From the NCBI GenBank assembly GCA_007922195.1, contig ML682220.1, positions 740,095-804,094 of the forward strand: a DNA stretch of 64,000 nt. The letters run 5' to 3'. Each line of letters starts with the position of its first letter. Positions within the stretch are counted from its first letter, which is position 1. A model generated the notes under the pieces. That model searched no databases. It had not been told where the DNA came from and saw only the letters and a program-made list of their open reading frames with translations. The DNA comes from Podocnemis expansa. Lineage: Eukaryota > Chordata > Testudines > Podocnemididae. Of this stretch, positions 53,756 through 64,000 are shown piece after piece. Both the position numbers and the translations under genes were made by a program.

Positions 53756-54155
53756 NNNNNNNNNNNNNNNNNNNNNNNNNNNNNNNNNNNNNNNNNNNNN
53801 NNNNNNNNNNNNNNNNNNNNNNNNNNNNNNNNNNNNNNNNNNNNNNNNNNNNNNNNNNNNNNNNNNNNNNNNNNNNNNNNNNNNNNNNNNNNNNNNNNNN
53901 NNNNNNNNNNNNNNNNNNNNNNNNNNNNNNNNNNNNNNNNNNNNNNNNNNNNNNNNNNNNNNNNNNNNNNNNNNNNNNNNNNNNNNNNNNNNNNNNNNNN
54001 NNNNNNNNNNNNNNNNNNNNNNNNNNNNNNNNNNNNNNNNNNNNNNNNNNNNNNNNNNNNNNNNNNNNNNNNNNNNNNNNNNNNNNNNNNNNNNNNNNNN
54101 NNNNNNNNNNNNNNNNNNNNNNNNNNNNNNNNNNNNNNNNNNNNNNNNNNNNNNN
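53756..54155. other. Assembly gap (400 N)
   Basis: Exactly 400 unknown bases. Length may be nominal. Confidence 0.99.
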
Positions 54156-54225
54156 CAAAGCTCATGTGAAAAATATAGCTGTTAGTCTAAGTGCCACAGA
54201 ACTCTTTTTTTTTTTTCCTCATCTT
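54156..54225 (+). mobile_element. PLE 3'-end fragment after the gap
   Basis: CAAAGCTCATGTGAAAAATA then CTGTTAGTCTAAGTGCCACA. Its left part is hidden by the gap. Confidence 0.65.
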
Positions 54226-54326
54226 AGTATAAACCCTGTTCACCGCGTAAAGCTGCTTAAGCATTTGGTATCCAAGCCCATTATGTTTAGGGCAGTGGTT
54301 CCCAGCCCTCTCTGCTGTGGCACACC

Positions 54327-54696
54327 GTGTTTTGATTTGCTGTTACAGTGTGACCGGTTCCTCCAACTTACACTTCCCTGCATTTATTTATTACCATTCT
54401 GTAAGTTACTCCATCTCCAAAAAAAATGCAAGGAGTCCCGTGGCACTTAAAGACTAACATTTATCTATCATATTTATTTATTTATGCAGTAAATAAATCT
54501 GTTAGTCTTTAAGTGCCACAGGACTTCTTGCTTTTTTTGCTGGACTAGACTAACACGGCTGCCCCTTTGGAACCCATCTTCAAAGCATCTGATGAAGTGG
54601 GATCATCTCCCACAAAAGCTCATGCAAAAAATAAAATTTGCTAGTTTTTATGTGGCAGAGGACTGCTTGTTTGCTTGATACCTTTAATTATTATGA
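54327..54696 (+). mobile_element. PLE 3' UTR copy inside the hAT, itself interrupted
   Basis: TTTTGATTTGCTGTTACAGT at the start and CTTCAAAGCATCTGATGAAG after the inner insertion; ends GGACTGCTTGTTTGCTTG. GGCACACC flanks it (54319-54326, 54697-54704). Confidence 0.8.
54421..54573. mobile_element. Inner PLE fold-back unit
   Basis: GCAAGGAGTCCCGTGGCACT and its inverse around a short AT centre, ending GACTAACACGGCTGCCCCTT. CCATCT near both junctions is a possible short duplication. Confidence 0.75.
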
Positions 54697-54859
54697 GGCA
54701 CACCAGCATAGTCTCTAACTGAATTCATGAGTCTATGCAGAACTCTTTTAATAGACTTTCAAAATACTCCATGGCACATTACTCAGGCCTGACAGCGAGC
54801 ACACCTGTATGCCATAGCACACTGGTTGGGAAACACTGGTCTAGGGTCACCAGGTGCAT

Positions 54860-55029
54860 CTAATTCAGCCAAACCAGCAAGGAGTTCAGGAGCAATTAAA
54901 AGACTGAACAGATTTATTTATGGCATGAATTTTCATGAGAGAAAAATTCAAGAGTATTTTCTCCCCAAAAAATCTCATGTGATGAACAGATCTGTTAGTC
55001 TTTTAAATGCCAACAACTCCTTGTTTGTT
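54860..55029. mobile_element. PLE fold-back unit with 9-bp duplication
   Basis: CAGCAAGGAGTTCAGGAGCA on the left; TGTTAGTCTTTTAAATGCCA and ACTCCTTGTTTGTT on the right. CAGGTGCAT at 54851-54859 and 55030-55038. More diverged than the 9-10 kb units. Confidence 0.8.
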
Positions 55030-55038
55030 CAGGTGCAT

Positions 55039-57667
55039 TCAGGGGAAAAAAAAATGTTTACAAGAGCTGGAGGCACACCTCACAGCACACTCAAGGCTGA
55101 AGCAGCATTCAGGATCCACAAAAGAAGATCCCATGAAAGGACAGGGGTGATTAGCACTTCTGGCTTACATACTGGAATTTGCAGGAAAAAAGTGAAATAT
55201 TATAGGACAGGACAACTCTATAACTGTTACTGCTCCAGTTACCTACAGTGTAGGAAGTGACAACCTCCCTGCCACTGGCTTGCATTTGCCACAGCAACAA
55301 GACCATGACAGAAGCTGGGACTGTACCACAAAAATTGGGCTGTCAGCCTGTAAGCTGACATCCTCACAGAAACCTATGCTTTTTAAAGACAGGAAACAGA
55401 TAAAACTAGAGTTACATATGCTTGAACTGTAAAACTAATTACAATAAAGATTTCAAGAAGTATTTCTCATGATGCATCTCTGTTTAAGTTACTTTAATAA
55501 AGGAGGAGACCGAGATCCAGGCAGGATAGCATGTTCCTTGGATCAAAGATAGTAGAGGTTTAACTCCATTTCTTTTGTCCTTCCTTCCACTGAAATCTTT
55601 GATCTCCTTCAGGGGTACAGTTACAGGATCCCCCCCCCCCCGGGGCCGGCCCTCCCCGTTCCACTACTACATGATTTGTACCTACATTGTCCTTTGAAAG
55701 CTTTCCTTTTCTTTCACTTGACAATTATTTTAGCCTTACTCTTAATTAGCAAAGCATATATGTTGGTATGTTTGTAAACAATTTAAGTTACAAATTGAAA
55801 AATAATGTTTAATTGGAGTTGCTGAAGTACCAATTTAAAAGATGAGTTTTGAAAGAAACCAGCTTAAGCAAAAATTGGCATTCTGAAGGATCTTTATTTC
55901 AAAACTTGATTTCTTTTTCTATACATGTGCACACAGAAAGATTAATGTACAGATGCATAAAAACAAGCCCAATATGGTATATTTCCTTTAGACATTCATA
56001 CAAATCAGTTTTTGCCTACATGAGCAATGCTGAGCATTCTTGAATAACAGGACTTTCATTCTCTGTGCACTGAATAGGCATGGAAATAATCCTTCTTATG
56101 TACTCTAACTTTCAGTGCATATTACTTCTTACACAGACACACTGTCAAACCCCCGATTGGAACTAGATAAGGCACAAATAAAATCTTGGCTCTTAAGCTG
56201 CATGAACTGTTGAGATATGGATGTGAAATGGACTGCTCTTGCACATACCCAACAGAAAGTTTATGAAGTGAAGACAAATTATTAGTTCCTCTGTGTATAC
56301 TGTCAGACGTCAATCACATAGCAACTCTGAAGATCTCATATCCTGTTTATATTAAGAACAAATTCTTGGACACAGATCTTACATATAAAAGAAAAAACAT
56401 TCAGTTATTCCCCCCCCCCCACCCCAAGTTGTTCAATTCCCAACTTTCTCTAAAAGTAATTGCTCAATTTAGTCCGAAAGTATCACAAACAGGAACTCTT
56501 GCAAAGATTTACAATACTCTGATTTGAGTTGGGCTGCAAATACCATGAAGAGAGACTCTGTTTCTCTAGTGGGACCTGATGAGATGGGTCAGTGAAGAAT
56601 TCCTGTGAGCTCTGATCAGGCCTTAAGTTTACTCCCTGCAAAAGCCAGGAAGTTAATGCTATAATTTAAAGGGGGGGGGGAGAGAGTCAGTTAGCCAGCT
56701 CTTTAGAATTTAAAATAGATCTATTCATCCATTTTATTTTATCTGACCTGTTTCATCCATCTCTAACAATTATATCACAGACAGCATGCCATTACAGGCA
56801 GAATGCTCTGCTTTGATGGCAACTACCTTGTGGGCATGAATTACCTATTGGACTAAGATTTTCAAAACAATATTTTCTATGGAAAATATTTGTGTTTTAA
56901 ATGCCTTTGTTAAATGAGCTTTTAAATGACCAGTATCCAGTGGTATATTGGTTCACAGGGAATGATTGCACAACTAATGGGTAAACACCAACCAATGACT
57001 AACTTATAAAGTCAAATGGATACACCTCCTGGATGAAGAGGAAAAAAGAAATCTTGCTCTAAAAGTTACATATGTTAAAAATTCAAATACGTATCAGATT
57101 AAAAACCCATTTTGCATTCCATGAAACATATGTATATTGAAAAAAACTAAACCTGCTAAGAGAACAGTGAGCACAAACACGGAATCTGATCCTCAACTCT
57201 TAATTCTAGAGCACAGTAGCACGTGCGCATCACCACCAGGCTTGCTTTTCTCTTCAGTTTTCTGTTGATAGATGTATTTAAAAAACAATATAAACCTTGC
57301 CAGCACTGCATGAGAACTACAGAGAGGTAAGCTCACATTTGCAAAGATTTATACATGTTTAACTTTAGACAAGGTGCAGACAGTTAACTGCATATAGATC
57401 TTTGCAAGATCAGGACTTTAAATTGCACATTAAATCTAATAGATATGCTTCTATAATTCAGTAACAAGTCTGCCCTTCTCTATCAAAGAAATGAATTACA
57501 ACTAATGAGCACACTGACAAGACAGATGCCTAAATCAAGATGAAAAACATACATTCCAAGGCCAAAAAACCTCACTGTGATGCTCTAATTCAAGGTCCTG
57601 TACAACACAGGGCACAGAACTAAATCAGGCAAAGAAATGGAACTAGAAATATTTTGGGGATGTTTTT
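55039..57667. other. Region downstream of GGCT
   Basis: Presumably GGCT 3' UTR nearest the stop codon, then intergenic. C runs at 55629-55642 and 56409-56420, G run at 56670-56680. No other gene seen. Confidence 0.35.
56733..56738 (-). terminator. Candidate GGCT polyadenylation signal
   Basis: AATAAA on the minus strand about 930 bp after the GGCT stop codon. It would give a 3' UTR of ordinary length. Another AATAAA lies at 55898-55893. Neither can be confirmed without transcripts. Confidence 0.3.
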
Positions 57668-57817
57668 CTACTGTGTTGTTGTTTCCTTCTGTTTAATAGC
57701 ACCTTCAATTTCTTGAAAGATTAACACTGGTCCTGTATAGTTGTTAGTTTCTATAGCTTCTAATTTCTTCTGATAGGCAGCTGGCAAGCCATTCTGGTTT
57801 GCTCCCATACAGATGAC
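57668..57817 (-). CDS. GGCT: GGCT terminal exon with stop codon
   Basis: The exon follows a CTGTAG acceptor and encodes VICMGANQNGLPAAYQKKL, then AIETNNYTG, and ends KQKETTTQ before TAG at 57670-57668. Human GGCT reads IICMGAKENGLPLEYQEKL in the same place. Phase 0 matches the preceding exon. A PLE fragment lies only about 20 bp upstream of the acceptor, in the intron. Confidence 0.94.
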   Translation of the reverse strand, partial: VICMGANQNGLPAAYQKKLEAIETNNYTGPVLIFQEIEGAIKQKETTTQ

Positions 57818-60800
57818 CTACAGTTAAAAGAAAAGTTCCAGATTTGTTAGTCTTTAAGTGCCACAGGACTGCTTGCTTCTTTTAAGTATTGAATGCTTCT
57901 CTTTTAATTAACAATGACAGAGTCAGATCTCACAAATGTTTACTGATCTAATTAGAATCATAGCATGGGAAGGGACCTCAAGAGGTCATCTAGTCCATTC
58001 CCCCACATTTTATGCAAGGACAGTTATGTAGACAATCTTTGACAGGTGTTTGTCTAATTGCTTTTAAAAGTCTCTGCTGATTGAGATTCCATCCCTAAAC
58101 GATTTATTCTGGTGCTTAGCCACCACCCTAGATAGGAAGTTTTTCCTGAAGTTTACCCTAAATGTCCCTTGTTGCAATTAAAGTTCATAGCTTTTTGTCA
58201 TATCCTTAGAGGTTAAGCAAAACAATTTTCCTTTCTCCTTCTAGTAACATCTTTTTATGTCCTTGAAAACTATTATGTTTCCTCTTCAGTCTTCTATTCT
58301 CCATACTAAACAAATCCAGTTTTTTCAATCTTCCCTCACAGGTCCCATTTTTAGACTTTTTTTCTTTTTTTGGGGGGGGGGGGGTCTTCTATGGACCTTC
58401 TCCAATTTGTCCACATCGTCCCTGAAATACAGCACCCAGAAAAGGACACTATACCACACCTGAGGCCTAATCAGCACAGAGTACAGCAGAAGAATTACTT
58501 ATCTGCTTATAACACTCCTGATGATAAATCCCAGAAGGTTTACTTTCCTTTGGTACACTGTTACATTCTTGACTCACATTTAGCTTGTGATCCACTGTGA
58601 TTCCCAGATCCCTTTCTGCAGTACTCCTTCCTAGGCAGTCATTTCCCATTTTGTATGTGAACAAGCAATTGTTCCTTCCTAAGTGGAGTACTTAACACCT
58701 GTCCTTGTTGAATTTCATTCTGCTTATATTGGACTGTTTCTCCAGTTTGTCCACATCATTTTGAATTTTAATCCTAACCACCAAAACACTTGCAACCCCT
58801 TCCAGCTTGGTACCATCCACAATCAGTGTATTCTCTATGGCATTATTTAAATCACCGATGAAGATATTGAACAGAACTGGACCCAGAACTGATCCCTGTG
58901 GGACCCCACTTGATGCACCCTTCCAGCTTGACTGTGAGCCACTGACAACTATTCTTGCGGACCAATCTTTCAGCCAGTTATATTGCTGCTTAGGTAGCTC
59001 CATCTAAATTGTATTTCCCTAGTTTCTGTGAGGGTCACTCAAGACAGTATTCAAAAGCTTTACTGAAGCTGGGATACAATACATCTACCACTTCCCCATC
59101 CACAAATGTTTTACCCTGTCAAACAAGGCTATCGGGGTGATTCGCCACAACTTGTTCCTGACAAATCCATGCCGACTGTTACTTATCACTTTATTATCTT
59201 CTAGGTGTTTGCAAAATGATTGCTTAATTATTTGCTACATTATCTTCCTGGGGACTGAAGTTAAGATGAGTTGTGTAATTCACCAGGTTCTCTCTATTCT
59301 TTTTTTAAAGCAGATTGGCACTACAGTATCACTAAAGGTGATGGGACTAAAATGAAACCCTGTGCAAACCCTACTTAACTAGAAAAGGGAAGGCAGCCAA
59401 AGACTCCATGGAGAATACTAAATCTCTCTCTAGTGCCAACATAATTAACCTCAAGCAGTTCAGATACTGCCAGAATGGACAATAGCACAAAACCCCTAGG
59501 AGGCTATTGGGTAAAGCACCAAGAGATGAGCCACTTAAGGATTCAATTTATTTCTGCCTTCAAGCTACAGAATATTCAGTCTTCAACAAGGTTTAGCATA
59601 AGTTCTTTTAAGTGAGAAGTACCTATAGTACTGGGGTTATCAAAAAAAATGCTGAGATGGTGCACCAACAGCTGCTGGGTCTCTCTCATAATAGGGTCAT
59701 CCGGGGGGAGGGGAGGGGCCTGGCCCCACAGTACTGTGGGCCCTGCACTGTCCTGATGTAAGCAGGGCAGCATGGGGCCCACATCCTTGCCCACCAGCCC
59801 CTCCCCACTGCTTTCGGTGTGGAGCCACCCTCTGCCCTGGGTCTGCTCAGCCCGCCCCCAGGGCAGAGAACAGGCCAGCCCACAGGCTCTGCTCTGCTCT
59901 CCTGCCCCTCCCCTGGGCTGGCTGTTCCTCCCTAGGAGTGGGGAGGGCCGGCCCAGAGATGGGGCAGGAAACCAGAGTCCAGTCCCCGGACCACCCCACT
60001 CCACTCCTGGCTCAGGGGAGGAGTGGGTGTGCAGGCATGGGGAGGCAGTCTGGGGGTCCCCCACCGGCCAATCACACCAGACCCTGCAACCCCCTAGGGA
60101 AAGCCCTGCATTTGAATGGACACTGATGAACAGTAAGTAGCATTGGAGATTGTCTAAGAACTTCAGTAGCAAACCATTTAGATGCATCATAAGGGAAGAC
60201 ACTTTTTCTGTTTTACAACAACTTTCCTTCCCCACAAAAAGCTACGTGATAGTTCGCAGTTTAAGCCAAAACTATTCATGCGAAAAGGAGAAAAAAAATA
60301 CAGGAAATTACTAGGGGGAAGGCCACAAAAATAGAAACCACTTATCCCAGACACCAAGATACCACAGATGTGCACATAGTGCATTTAATCACTAACTCAA
60401 GAACCACCGCATTTGTCCGCTTAAAAATAAAAAAAGCCCCTCTCTATAGAAGAAAAAGGTTGAAGAGACTTGCAGAAAAACCAAGAGAGATTCAACTAAG
60501 AACACTTTGAGTTCTCTTACAGAGCTGATACGACTACAATGAAGAGTCAGACTTGTTTTGAGCCACTGACTGTACAATTGTTTTGAGGGAGGAGAGTCAG
60601 TGAGCACTGATATATAGGTATGTTTTAAAAGCTAAGGCAGCAAGATATTATTGTGATAAAAGTCAGTCCACTAAGTCAGCGGTTTTCAAACTTAGGGTCA
60701 ACACCCAGTATTAGGTCACAGTTCCTCAGTACTAGGTCGCAGCACCCTGCGCTGCTCTCTCAGAAGACTGGAATACATTGCTCAAAAATGTAATTGTTGA

Positions 60801-62622
60801 GTCATGAATATAAATTATTTTTTTCAATTGGGTCCCACAAAAAAACCTTTGAAAAGCCACTGTACTAGGTTAATACACGAACAGTGGAGAATTTAAATAT
60901 GCAAACCAGGAAGCTACAATTCCCATAATAGTTTCAGTTTTGCCACAATGATATGACTTACTGTACATGTGTCATACTGTACTAGATTACAAAGTTTTAC
61001 TTCCATGGGATAATTTTGTTTGATAAACAAGAGATCAGTTTTTCCATATCTTGATACACATGTAGCATGGCAAGGAAAGACCCAGACTCTATATAAATTA
61101 ATCAGCTTTGACATTTGTTTTAGCCTAGCTGCATTTCTTTAAACTCCCTAAGAATCCCTCTGATGAGAAAAATAAGCGGGAGTGATGACTGGCCAGAATG
61201 AGGGTTAATGTTACTTAATAAAAAACAGATTCTAATCTTCAAATTCCCAATTGGTATCTGCATTAGTCTAGTTCATCAGAAACAAGCAAGGAGTCTGACG
61301 GCACCTAAAAGACTAACAAATTTATCTATCACATGAGCTTACATGGGAGAAAATCCCACTTCATCAGATGCTTGAAAATGGGGAACTTTCACCCTCAAGC
61401 ATCTGAGAAAGTGAGATTTTCTTGCACAAAAGCTCATCTGATAAATAAATGTTAGTCTTTTAAGTGCCATCAGACTCCTTCTTTGTAATCCTGCAAGCTA
61501 ATCCATAGAGATAGTCCTGTTGGCCCAGGGCCCGACACACATAAGGATTGTGGGATCAAGCCCAGTTGGTTATTTTCAGTAGAAAGTCACTATGGTAACT
61601 TGATTTTATCTGTAATTCTGATTAGCTAAGCATTTCTAGATATGTTGCCACATCACCTCTGGCTAGGGCCTCATAAACTAAGCAAGTCCAGCCTGCTCAG
61701 TGGTTAGACACACCACCAAAAAAAAGAGTCTATATGTTGCAGAGTGGTGCTGGTGACACCGCCTGTGGAATTCTTCTTCCAAATCAGTACTGAACTGGGG
61801 GGAGGAGTACAGATCACTGTATACATCACTCCCTCTTCAGTGCCAGGCCTGGGCTGCGGAAGATAGTGATCCAACCAGTGGAGCAAATTCAGCAATGAAT
61901 CCTGGTCCTGGTCACGTGCCATTAGAGGCACATGGTGCATATGTTAAGCAGCACTAAATCAAACCCCCAGGACAGTGTTACAGGGCCTCTAATATTAAAA
62001 AGGTCAAGTCTATTAATTACTTGTAGTCATTAAAAATCCTATGGCTCTTTTACAAGAGTGGAAACAATTAAAATTTATGTCCTTGCCAGAGTCCAGGTCA
62101 AGGAGTTATGTTCAGTCTCCTGAAATTCCCTCTGTTGCTTCAGTCGTATACCATAATCTTTTCTGTCCCAAACTATTTTGTAAATTTGCCAAGTGCTTGT
62201 GAGCAGCTGATGCCACTCCACAGATGGCTGCATGTTAGTTGAGGATAAAGTAATTCATAGGCTGCTGAACATGCTTTACGCACAACAGGCCAGATTTACC
62301 TTTTTCACTGAAGCCAGCAAAGTAACAAGAGGGATGCATTGGTTTGATACATTTGGAAAGGACTGAAATGCAACTTTAAGGGACTATGCTACATGGCAAA
62401 TGTTATTGTAAAAAACTATTTAAATGTCAAATAATAATACAATATCCACTTCAGTTCAGGCTTTTAAGATACACAGTGATGCCTACCTTTTTATAATGTG
62501 GAGATGGGAGACCACAGACACAGTCGTTCATCTGATAACTTCGACAGGTCAGTACTTTTCCCTCTTGTGTGTGAACATTAACTTCTATTGGATGGTAAAT
62601 ACCATCTTCAACTCCTTCTTGC
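57668..62622 (-). CDS. GGCT: GGCT, 3' half of the spliced coding region
   Basis: Gamma-glutamylcyclotransferase converts gamma-glutamyl amino acids to 5-oxoproline and the free amino acid in the gamma-glutamyl cycle; it is a cytosolic enzyme (established). Two exons are visible on the minus strand, 62622-62487 and 57817-57668, giving 94 residues plus stop. That is about half of the 188-residue human protein. The exons with the YGSN substrate loop lie beyond 64000; nothing resembling them occurs in 62623-64000. The intron between the two exons carries a 1.4-kb CR1, a hAT MITE and PLE fragments. Neighbouring NOD1 on the same strand supports the call. Confidence 0.93.
57838..57892 (+). mobile_element. 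PLE 3'-end fragment in the GGCT intron
   Basis: GATTTGTTAGTCTTTAAGTG and CCACAGGACTGCTTGCTTC, single arm, about 20 bp from the GGCT terminal-exon acceptor. Confidence 0.75.
57953..59340 (-). mobile_element. CR1 LINE (about 1.4 kb) in the last GGCT intron
   Basis: Starts with the inverted 3' end AGAATCATAGCATGGGAAGG. A 103-codon minus frame (59003-58692) has GVPQGSVLGPVLFNIFIGDL, the reverse-transcriptase motif region. Nearby pieces are STAERDLGITVDHKLN (58630) and others in broken frames. The element is 5'-truncated and inactive. Confidence 0.9.
59576..60235 (-). other. 219-codon open frame of unknown nature
   Basis: The middle (about 59700-60100) is GC-rich and its translation (Gly/Pro/Trp/Arg-rich) looks like noise. 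The outer parts (LMMHLNGLLLKFLDNLQCYL and LVHHLSIFFDNPSTIGTSHL) are more protein-like and could be two pieces of a transposon protein separated by a GC-rich insertion. I do not recognise it. It lies in the GGCT intron. Confidence 0.3.
60677..60862 (+). mobile_element. hAT MITE, family A (186 bp)
   Basis: CAGCGGTTTTCAAACTTAGG and CCTTTGAAAAGCCACTG. CACTAAGT (60669-60676) and TACTAGGT (60863-60870) match 6/8. Confidence 0.88.
61245..61495. mobile_element. PLE fold-back unit (about 250 bp)
   Basis: Left arm with CTAGTTCATCAGAAACAAGC and GGGAGAAAATCCCACTTCAT; right arm with its inverse and CTTTTAAGTGCCATCAGACT. Arms are about 110 bp. Possible but poor duplication TAATC near both ends. Confidence 0.75.
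61496..62486. other. GGCT intron, no recognised feature
   Basis: Plain intronic sequence up to the donor at 62486. Confidence 0.3.
62487..62622 (-). CDS. GGCT: GGCT internal exon with the catalytic glutamate
   Basis: The exon of 136 bp has a TTTACAG acceptor and an AAG|GTAGGC donor. It begins with the last base of a codon and then reads QEGVEDGIYHPIEVNVHTQE, followed by CRSYQMND and SPHYKK. The second residue E (codon 62618-62616) aligns with Glu98 of human GGCT, the proposed catalytic base. The protein is clearly diverged from human (GIYHPIEV against GMYVVIEV) but alignable without gaps. Confidence 0.94.
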
Positions 62623-64000
62623 CTGTAAAGAATTGAAACATTTCCTTTCATTCTGAACCAGTGACACATGGCAGACAACTATCTTGTATTTTAAACATGT
62701 TTTGGAACACCTGAGTTTTAGCATGTTTAATGTAAGCTGACTTTGGGCTGCAGTACTGAGTAAAACAATTTTGATCAATACTTCCATCTCAGAGTACTGA
62801 AATAAGAGTGAGTAATACCACTACCTTAGTTTTTAGATCCAGAACTAATACCATAACTGCAAGTCTATTCTCGCAAACATGCAAGTTAAACACCAATATT
62901 ACTTTTTGTACCTCTTGTGAATCAGTTAGTATTTGCTATATAAATAAAAGAATGCCAGAATCATTAATTTCCACTTTGATAATGAAACAACTGTAATATT
63001 TTACCTTGTCCCTTTAATTATTTTTAAGTTGAGATACTACAGAGTGAGGAAACTCCTACAAGTTTCTGGCAAAGCACATCCCTATGAACAACTGAGCACA
63101 TCCATCAACATGCCCAGACGTCACGGTTCATATGTAAAACTTGCACAATAGCAGTGAGCTATAAGATTATATCCAGAACTGCCATAACCAGTTTCTTTCA
63201 AAAGAAAGATTTGCCTGGAAGCGGAGGCGAGACAGTGAATTAAAAACACAGAAACCAAGTATAACTTTTTAACACTAAACTGGCTGGTGAAATGTCTCAT
63301 GAGATCAGGAATAAACTTTAGATACAATAGTTAACTGCTTGGTTGAATATATGTACACGGTAAAAATGTGACTATTTAGAATACCCTGTCTAGCTGCAAC
63401 AATATTCATCACAATGGCAACTGAGTACCTGACAAATTATATTTTCAAAAAGACAACATCTAATCACTTTTACAAGTAGTTTAACATTCTAACAGAATAC
63501 GTCTCCAACTGGTTCATTGCATGCAGACTCATACGCCTGCATGGAACCAGCTGCAAGACTGGGGCCTACAAACAAATAGAATGTAAAATTCAGAAACAGG
63601 TTTCGGGGTCTAAACGAGGGGCAAAAATCAACAAGGCAATAGCATCTTTTCTTGGGTTTAAAAGAAAACGGTGCCAGGTCAAACAATCTTTACATAAATA
63701 TTAGTCTAAGACAATACAATCAAGAGAAGTATCTGCAAGAAGTTGAATACCAAGGAAAACTTAAAGGCAAAAGATCCTTCTCAGTTGTTTGCAACCCAAG
63801 TATTGTATTGTTTAGCTAGTATATGAGGAACTAAAAGTGAAACTGACTAACTGATGTTCAAGAGGCAAAGACTACCTTCCTGCCAAGAAAAAGTGCAAAA
63901 AAATGAAAAAAAAGATACCAAAAAGCAGGATTAGATTTTTGAGGTTTAATAAGTCAGTCTTTTTCTAACATAAGGAGAATTAGCTATAGATAAAAAAAAA
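62623..64000. other. GGCT upstream intron
   Basis: AT-rich intron with no exon, repeat or motif recognised. The preceding GGCT exons must lie further right. Confidence 0.4.

Larger units (their letters stand above)
54293..54838. mobile_element. hAT element carrying nested PLE insertions
   Basis: CAGTGGTTCCCAGCCCTCTC and GGTTGGGAAACACTG. Duplication GTTTAGGG (54285-54292) and GTCTAGGG (54839-54846). Only about 34 bp on the left and 140 bp on the right belong to the hAT; the middle is PLE sequence. Confidence 0.88.

Noticed and set aside
53519..54169. 216- and 197-codon frames at the gap
   Set aside because: Mostly unknown bases; the real part is C-rich repeat.
62623..64000. GGCT first or second exon
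   Set aside because: No frame resembles the YGSN loop or the Trp/Gly-rich middle of the protein.
1..64000. CRISPR arrays, operons, prokaryotic or phage genes
   Set aside because: Spliced vertebrate genes and vertebrate transposons throughout; no evenly spaced direct repeats.

Overview
The window is vertebrate nuclear DNA, most likely from a turtle. Two genes of the NOD1 neighbourhood lie on the minus strand. The repeats are typical of turtles and other reptiles: CR1 LINEs, Penelope-like elements (PLEs) with a GIY-YIG nuclease, two DIRS retrotransposons, and hAT and Harbinger-like MITEs. A crocodilian is less likely but not excluded. No CRISPR array, operon or rRNA is present. An assembly gap of 400 N lies at 53756-54155.

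Genes. NOD1, the cytosolic peptidoglycan sensor (CARD-NACHT-LRR), runs from 37048 down to 1697. Nine coding exons can be read: two CARD exons, one large NACHT exon of 1804 bp, and six leucine-rich-repeat exons of exactly 84 bp each. All have consensus splice sites and no frameshift was seen. The last coding exon or exons fall left of the window. GGCT (gamma-glutamylcyclotransferase) lies upstream on the same strand: the exon with the catalytic Glu is at 62622-62487 and the terminal exon at 57817-57668. Its first exons lie right of the window. NOD1 next to GGCT matches the order known from human 7p14.

Repeat layout. 1-10 kb (3' introns of NOD1): hAT MITEs, a CR1 split by a 1.67-kb hAT that itself carries a smaller hAT, and several PLE fold-back units. 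14.4-26.6 kb (the 13.4-kb intron between LRR exons 1 and 2): two decayed DIRS elements of different subfamilies in convergent orientation. 28.0-28.8 kb: a PLE with a GIY-YIG reading frame. 36.5-57 kb (NOD1 5' intron and the NOD1-GGCT interval): many hAT copies, a tRNA-Val-derived SINE with a CR1-like tail, and a complete fold-back PLE at 47271-48405. 57.9-59.3 kb: a CR1 with reverse-transcriptase remnants inside the last GGCT intron.

Main observations. (1) The short 'ttagtctttaagtgccac' repeats are not an independent SINE: they are the 3' ends of PLEs, and many are inverted pairs inserted as one unit with its own target-site duplication. (2) Thirteen hAT copies could be given 8-bp target duplications, six of them perfect, and all thirteen have TA at positions 4-5, as described for the Buster-type hAT group. 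(3) There are nested insertions whose order can be read from their duplications. (4) About 2.7 kb within DIRS-2 (21.7-24.4 kb) is not explained; it holds a tRNA-like promoter and a poly(A) tract on the minus strand.
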